DNA of 64,000 nucleotides from positions 612,860 to 676,859 of the forward strand of contig CM022675.1 of NCBI GenBank assembly GCA_012295275.1, in the 5' to 3' direction. Shown piece by piece: positions 25,029-32,448 of the stretch; positions within the stretch are counted from its first letter, which is position 1, and each line of letters begins with the position of its first letter. Source of the stretch: Chrysomallon squamiferum. Taxonomy: Eukaryota; Mollusca; Gastropoda; Neomphalida; Peltospiridae. Made by a program: the position numbers and the translations under genes. A model generated the notes under the pieces. That model saw only the letters and a list, made by a program, of their open reading frames with translations. It did no database searches and was not told the origin of the DNA.

Positions 25029-26302
25029 TAGAAAGATAAAGACACATCTAAAGAGACATACAGAAGTATGGATATGTAAAAAAAATGGAGCAGAGTACAC
25101 TGCTGAAGATTTGGTTGTTTTTACAAAACGAATTCAGTACGTACTGTGCCCCCCACGATTCTCCCGAGAGGGTACCACGCCCGGTCATCAAACCAGTTGA
25201 GAAAATTGTAGAAGCCATGTGACACCATGTGATGTGTCGCTCTGTAGTTAAACCTGAAACAATCAACACCAATTTCATTAATTAGTCACTTTAATTAATC
25301 ACATTTACACACTGCACCTAGCAGTAAACTGTAATTAAATCTATAGATAACAAGTTAAATAGAAAAATACTGAAAACAAAGATAAAAATAACCGTAAACA
25401 TTTAACTGGTATATATATATATGTATATATAATAAATTTAAAAAAAGCATAAGTTATCTGTAATTAGATCTATAGATTAAAACCAAGTAAAAATAACTAA
25501 AAGTATATCGGTCATTCCGTGTCAATTCACCAGAAAAAAAAAGAAATTTAAACCCGACCGTCTCAGATTTTTATAAAACTTGGTATACTTGTTGACTGGG
25601 ATCCCACAGCACCAAATCTGAAATGTTAGCCCAATCAGACCAGTGGTGTGGGAGATATGGCCCACCGAATTTTGAGATTTTTGCCAAAAATGGGTGTGAC
25701 CACCAACCTTAGAACCCTTATATCTCAGGAACTACTGGGCCAGTCTTCATAAAATTGGTATTGTTAGAAATGCAAAATGACAAGGATACCAAATCTGCCA
25801 TTTTTGTTTAGTTTGGAAAATATTGGAGTACCCTGATTTGGTGCTGTGGGATCCCAGTCAACAAGTATACCAAGTTTCATAAAAATCTGAGACGGTCAGG
25901 TTAAAACCTTTGGGTGATTTGACACGGAATGACCCATATAAAAAAAAAAAAATGATTATAAACTATTTGTAATAGTAACACTAACAAGATCTACAGACAG
26001 CCAAGTTAATTATAATATTAAAAAGAAAAAAAAGTAAAATTTATAAATAATCAAAATAATAAACAGATCTATTGACAAACAAGTTAAAAATAACTAAAGA
26101 GAAAAATAATATATTTTAACAAATTGCATTAATGTGTCTACACTACAACAAATTCATATAAAAAATTAGCTTAGTACATATAATAAATGCAATTAAGAGG
26201 AATTATGCTTATATATATATTTATTATTAATTATATTTGTCCAAATTAGTAAATAATAACTATGTTTACTAAGCAGTGCAAATTAATGATATATACATTT
26301 AC

Positions 26303-26340
<38 letters not shown>

Positions 26341-27714
26341 TTACATATATTTATGTATTCATTTGCCTGTCTGTCTGTCTGTCTATCTATATTTATTTGT
26401 TCACACACACACACACAGTCTAAAATGTATGAAATATAAGCTTTCCACTGTTTTCATAAATACACAACAGCTAACATACTGCAACAAAAAGTAAAATAAC
26501 TCATTACTTATCTAAATTGAATCTCTATACGTGTGTCTAGTTTATGAATATTTTTATATATGCACATACAGTGTACTGCAAAACACAAAATTAATGCTTT
26601 ATATAAAATAACATGCAACCACAACTGTCAAAAATGTGTGTATTAATCAATGCGCTGACCATAAGACAACTTGTTTACTTGATGTGATGCTTGCGGTGAA
26701 AAGGCAACAAGCTAATTGTGTCGTACAATGGCTGTGTTTTTGCATAATGTCATTTTATTGTTGTGAAAACAACTTGCTAGACATTCAGTTTAAGAAAGAC
26801 ACAGAGTGTATCAAACAGGGTTGGATTAAAGCTGGTTTGCTTGACGAGTTCCAAAATTGAAAGAACATATTTGTGAAACCGAACCAAAACTCTTTGTGTT
26901 TGGTATGTGAATGTGTTTGAACTTTATTGTTTTAATGAATTGTTTGAGATAATTACCAAGTGAAATAAAACTGCTGTTGTTCACTAATTCGTATTTTTAT
27001 TCTATTTTTGTTATAAATGTGTGCATCAAATACCAGTATGCACTTTTCGCATTAATTTCTCTCAAGCATTAATTTCGTGTTTTACAGTATGTACATATAT
27101 AATGTATAATGTACACACATCCTACACTCACAGACCTGTGTACATTGCTGTGTATAAAAAAACATTTTCAGGTTTGTGTGTTAACATCTCTACATATGAA
27201 TGCACCAGGATGTCTGTTCATCCATCTGAATGTGTTTGTAACAACCACTGAAGCAATTAAAATTAATTATTCTGAACGCCAGAATAACAACACATTTTAC
27301 ACAAAATTTCAACATTCAGTCAACCACGACGTTTGTCACCAACGACAACAGCACAGTGGACTGAAATAAATAAGCTGAACAGTTTTACAAGGAAGTGGGA
27401 GCTGCACGTATTAATAACATGGATTAGAATTCATTTTTTTTTTTTAAAGTTGCACATCCTCATTTAGAAAACAAATTACAAAATGTTACAATTTCTGTGA
27501 CAGATCACACCAGACTAAGTATAAAGAATAGAAAGAAGTAAACTTTTGTTTAACTTTGACACTGAAACACAACTGCTACAAATTTAAATTTTATTCATTT
27601 TAAAATATTAAATTACTTTTATGTACTTTCATAATTATATATATATATATATACACACACACATACACATATACAAGTGTATGTGTGTGTGTTTAAAATA
27701 CAACTATATGTCTG

Positions 27715-27750
<36 letters not shown>

Positions 27751-28395
27751 GTCATTTATTTTAAACCTGTAGATCTCAAAATCCATATTCCCCAAATATT
27801 TCTGACTGTTTCAGTTTTTATTAAAACACATCCAAACAAACCAGATGTACTGGAAGGGAAATTGATACTGACTGTAAACAAATACACTACAGTGGAACAT
27901 TATGGTGGCCATCAGATAGTTATCACACAGAATTAAATATTAATTAAACAAACAGAAGGGATAATGTTAGGTAACATGTCGTTTGTGCACAGACAGACAT
28001 GTGTATCATATTGTATCACACACACAAACACGTGTCTGTATTATATAAATATAAATATATACATGTGTGTGTGTTCGTGTTTAGATAGATAAGTAGAGAG
28101 ATAAATAGACACAACATGTGCATCAATGTATTTTATCGTATTGTTTTGCATCTTGAAACACGTGTCTAATTCTGCCTGCTGTGACATCAGTACATTGTAA
28201 CAGAGCTGTGGTGATGTCTCACACACACACATACACACATACTAAAATGTCACAGTGAGTATCTGACAAGGATAATATATCAGTGATGTCACACTCTTAT
28301 GTTCAGGTGTGAATTGATTCTACAACAGGTGTTTTTACACTATCTGTATAGAGACATCCACTGTATACCTAACTACATATGTAAATATATACACA

Positions 28396-28430
<35 letters not shown>

Positions 28431-28715
28431 CTTAATGTGTGTACACATATCTGTGTGTGTGTGTCATGTTTTCACATTTCACAACAATTCTGCATATATA
28501 TCACATTTATTTACCTAATATACATTTTTATATAAATTATACAAAATTAATATATATCGTAACTGAATTGAAAACTTTTCTGGAAGGGTGACATTTAGCT
28601 GAGGAATATTTGTATGTATGAGAGTCTGGTGACTTTGTGTGTTTCAGAATAACAACAGATCATGTGAATGACTGCATGAATTGTTCACTAATGGGTTAAA
28701 TAACGGAAAAGTATG

Positions 28716-28758
<43 letters not shown>

Positions 28759-31700
28759 CAATAACTATGAGATTTGTTTCTTACTTCTCCATGGCAACCA
28801 AGACAAAACAATGAAATCATTTACTGTAGACCTTTCTATGAATAACCTTTATTCTTTCATTGTAACAGGAAACTCTGAGAATATTCAACATGTACAATGG
28901 GTGACATCCCTTGAGAAAAACAACAACGAGTGCACAACAATAGATGTCAGAGGTTTACAAGATTGATTACTTGATAATGTGGAAGGGACAACATGGAAAC
29001 TCAGAGCAGACTGTATCTAGAGAGTTTGACTTCAGAGGGTTTCAGGATCAAATAACACAGGTGTGGCTGGTTCTTATTTGTTTAATTATTTACATCTCTT
29101 TTTATGAAAAGGCAATGAACTGCTTAAAAAGCTGTAAGTTCAAGGATCAAATAGCCATAAGTTGAAATAGATTATGCTGGATTTGGTTTTGTCTTTTTTA
29201 ACTTTTATTTTTAAATTTCCAATCAATGTTATTTTTTAAAATGATTTTGACCAATGTAAACATTCCTAAGTTTATTAATTTAGAATGTGTCAGTTTAAAA
29301 ACAGCGTATAATTTTTTATATATATATATATATAAAAACAATATTGCCATGGAAACAGAACAACAGATGTACACAACAGTGTGACTTAAATAAACAAACT
29401 CAACTGAAAATGCAGCATGAATAAACAAACAGATTTTGTTCAACCAGTTTATACAGATAATTTATTATAATTTATGCAAAGAACAAATCAGTGATGCATT
29501 TTTGTCATCTGTATATATTGAACTATACATCATTTATATTTATTTATACTTTATGCCTATCTTTTTGAGACTGTTCATTGGCAGTATCATAACTAGATAT
29601 CAGTATTACTTTAGATCAGAAATAATTAAATATGGACGTCCACCAAACTGTCTTCTGCACTAGGAAGTCATTTTATCTATCCCACAGTGCACCATGAATT
29701 TTCCTTTGGCATCTTCAATATACTGAAATGTTACATGAAACAAGAACAGTATCACTGTTTTCATCCGCCTCACTTTCAAGAAATACTAAATCGCCTAAGT
29801 CACCCAGAATATTTTGAAAAAATTAATAATACTGCCTCATTTGTAAAGTTGATTAAAACCTATCGAAATGAAATAATGGGATCACATTATTGCAGTAGAT
29901 ATCAAACTGTTTTCGACTTTTCTCAGTTCCTTTATCGTCTGGAACATTTCAAAAGAGACATCACAGTCAGATTAATTTTCTTAAAATTATTATTACTGTG
30001 CACCTTCGCATTTATAAAATTCTTTTCTTAATTATTATTCTACACGTAAGTAAAAACGTCAAGGAATGCACTGGCGTGAATGCAGACACTTTATCTGAAT
30101 GTGGAAGTTAGAAAACAACAAGGACACATTATCTAGATCCTAGTTGTCATGGTGACCACGATATACTGGTCTCCGGGTCAACTTGACTTGAGAAAATAAT
30201 GCAAATATTTCTCAATGAAAATAAACGAAGTGATAATTTGAGAGGGGTTCACTGTACTATAAATAATTAATGATTTATTTTATTATTCAGTTTACAACCC
30301 AAGTTCATGCAGGAATAGAAACACACTGATGTCACTGAATACTGCACCGAAAAACCATTTAAAATATTGCACAAGTAAATGAATATTTTTATGTTAAACA
30401 CCAACACTGTTGAAAAAATGAAAGCCCAACCCACAAAAACATAATTAAATTTGATAATTTCAACAAGCTTTTGATAAAGAATTCAGTTACACAACTATGG
30501 TATAACATCTGTTTCTCTTCACAATCTTCAACAAAAGAATTTCTCTTTTATTTCTTCAACAAACTGAAACATAAATCTGCATAAAGTTACTGGTGTATTT
30601 TTTCTTTTAAGAAAATTAAAAACTGATATATGTGTTAAATGTTTAATATCCGATTTAATCTGATTGTTATTATAACTATTATAAATAATTCTTAATTTTT
30701 TTTTTTTAAATTAGTAACCACAACTAAGTATTTATTGATCAAATTTCAAACTAGTATGTGTATATATGTGTGTTGTATGTATATGCATTTACACATGATA
30801 CATCCGATACATAAAATGCAGCAGCTGAAGCCCCCTGCTAACAAACTAAAATTAATGAACAACTGTATTCCATTTGTGAACATCAAAGAAAGATTTAAAA
30901 GCTGAGCAGACATTAATGAAATATTTATTAATTCGAATATGAAATATCACATAACAATAACCAACTGTCAAAACCTCAGAGAATTCTTAAATGAAAATCA
31001 ATGTTTTCATTTCAATTTTTTAAAATTATTATCGTTATTATTATTATTCCCCCCCTCCCCCACCCTGACTATTGAGGTTGAAACTATTAATAGATGTATC
31101 TGGCCTGATCAAAAAATCTTTAAATTTCCAAATTATTAATTTATTCATTTTGGTAAAAACTTATCGTCACTCATAACAAAGTATGACAGTAAAACAAGAC
31201 TGTTACAAAAAAACAGTTTCACTAACAGTCCTGCTGTGTTTGTGTAAATGAATGACAGCTGTATATCTTCATACAATTCTTTAAGAAAAACCGGGAAAAA
31301 AATGTCTGCCATGAATTAATTTTATTTGTGCCTGCAGGAAAAAAAAATCTTTTGATTAACACTTCCATCCAAAGACATTTATTTGTGATGTACATACCTC
31401 CCAGAACCTTCAACAAATATGGGCTACATGACCCTTTAGTAACACTTTATAAAACTGTATGTAATAATAAAAAATCGAACAGCCCATTATTCATAAACCT
31501 TGTTCTTCATACCACACACAAAATGTTCGGAGTATAAAACTGATGTACAACACACACACAAAAGACAACTAACTTTGATAAATCAGTCTTGGGGCTCTGG
31601 TTGAAAAATGAGATTAATCTCCCAACTCTTCACAAGGGCATAAAAAAAAAATTAAAAAAAGTAGGACATTAAGGTTTTTCCAGGAAGTTCAGTTTTGTGT

Positions 31701-32413
31701 GACGTATGCCTGATTAAAAACTGAAACCAGCTGAATATGTAGAGTGTATGACCAAACAGAGAATATATTAAGAAAAATATTTGGTAATTTACTGCTTTAA
31801 CTAGTGTGAAGTTAATAGTAATTGGCTATCACACTTCATTAAAGTACTTCCATATGACTTTTTGTTTTGTTTTTCTACAAAACTGACATTTTAGTTTAAT
31901 TTAAGTTAATGAAATGCTACTCTCTATCTTTTAAGAAATTGTATCTGAAAATAGTTTGTGTTGTTCTGGTACTGAACAGCAACAGTTATGAATATGTGGC
32001 TGTCTGTTTATGTATGACTTCAGACTAGAAACCATGAAAATGCACAAAGTGAGAAATGAATGTCAGGCAATATAAAAACAGATAATAAATGAAAAAAACA
32101 CAGACGTTGAATTAAAATTCAACTTAGCTAACAGTAATATTCAAAAAATTTAAGCAAACAGTAATATCAGGTATTTCAACGAAAATTATATATGTGCATA
32201 TGTTTATAAATTCAAAAAAAGAAAGGGTTATTCATAATACTATTAATATTGTTCACAGACAAAATAAGTATGTGTTCCTGTAAATATATGTATGTATATG
32301 TATGTGTATATCTACTATATGTATGTATGTATGTGTATGTATGTGTGTGTGTATGTATGTATGTATGTATATATATATGTATGTATGTATGTATATATAT
32401 ATGTATGTATGTA

Positions 32414-32448
<35 letters not shown>

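Larger units (their letters stand above)
22337..25144. other. STT3B intron 2
   Basis: A 2.8-kb AT-rich intron. It contains a duplicated GAATAACTGAATAACTC phrase beside the exon 3 acceptor, a TAG triplet array, an AT/GA array and a hAT-like MITE. No other exon was recognised. Confidence 0.6.

Noticed and set aside
26636-26860. 75-codon open frame in STT3B intron 1 with [16 protein letters not shown], faintly like a Tigger/pogo transposase end
   Set aside because: The similarity is limited to a few residues with no supporting motif or flanking inverted repeats.
29570-29600. GGCAGTATCATAACTAG resembling the start of U4 snRNA
   Set aside because: The match is short, and the following sequence cannot form the U4 stem-loops or an Sm site.
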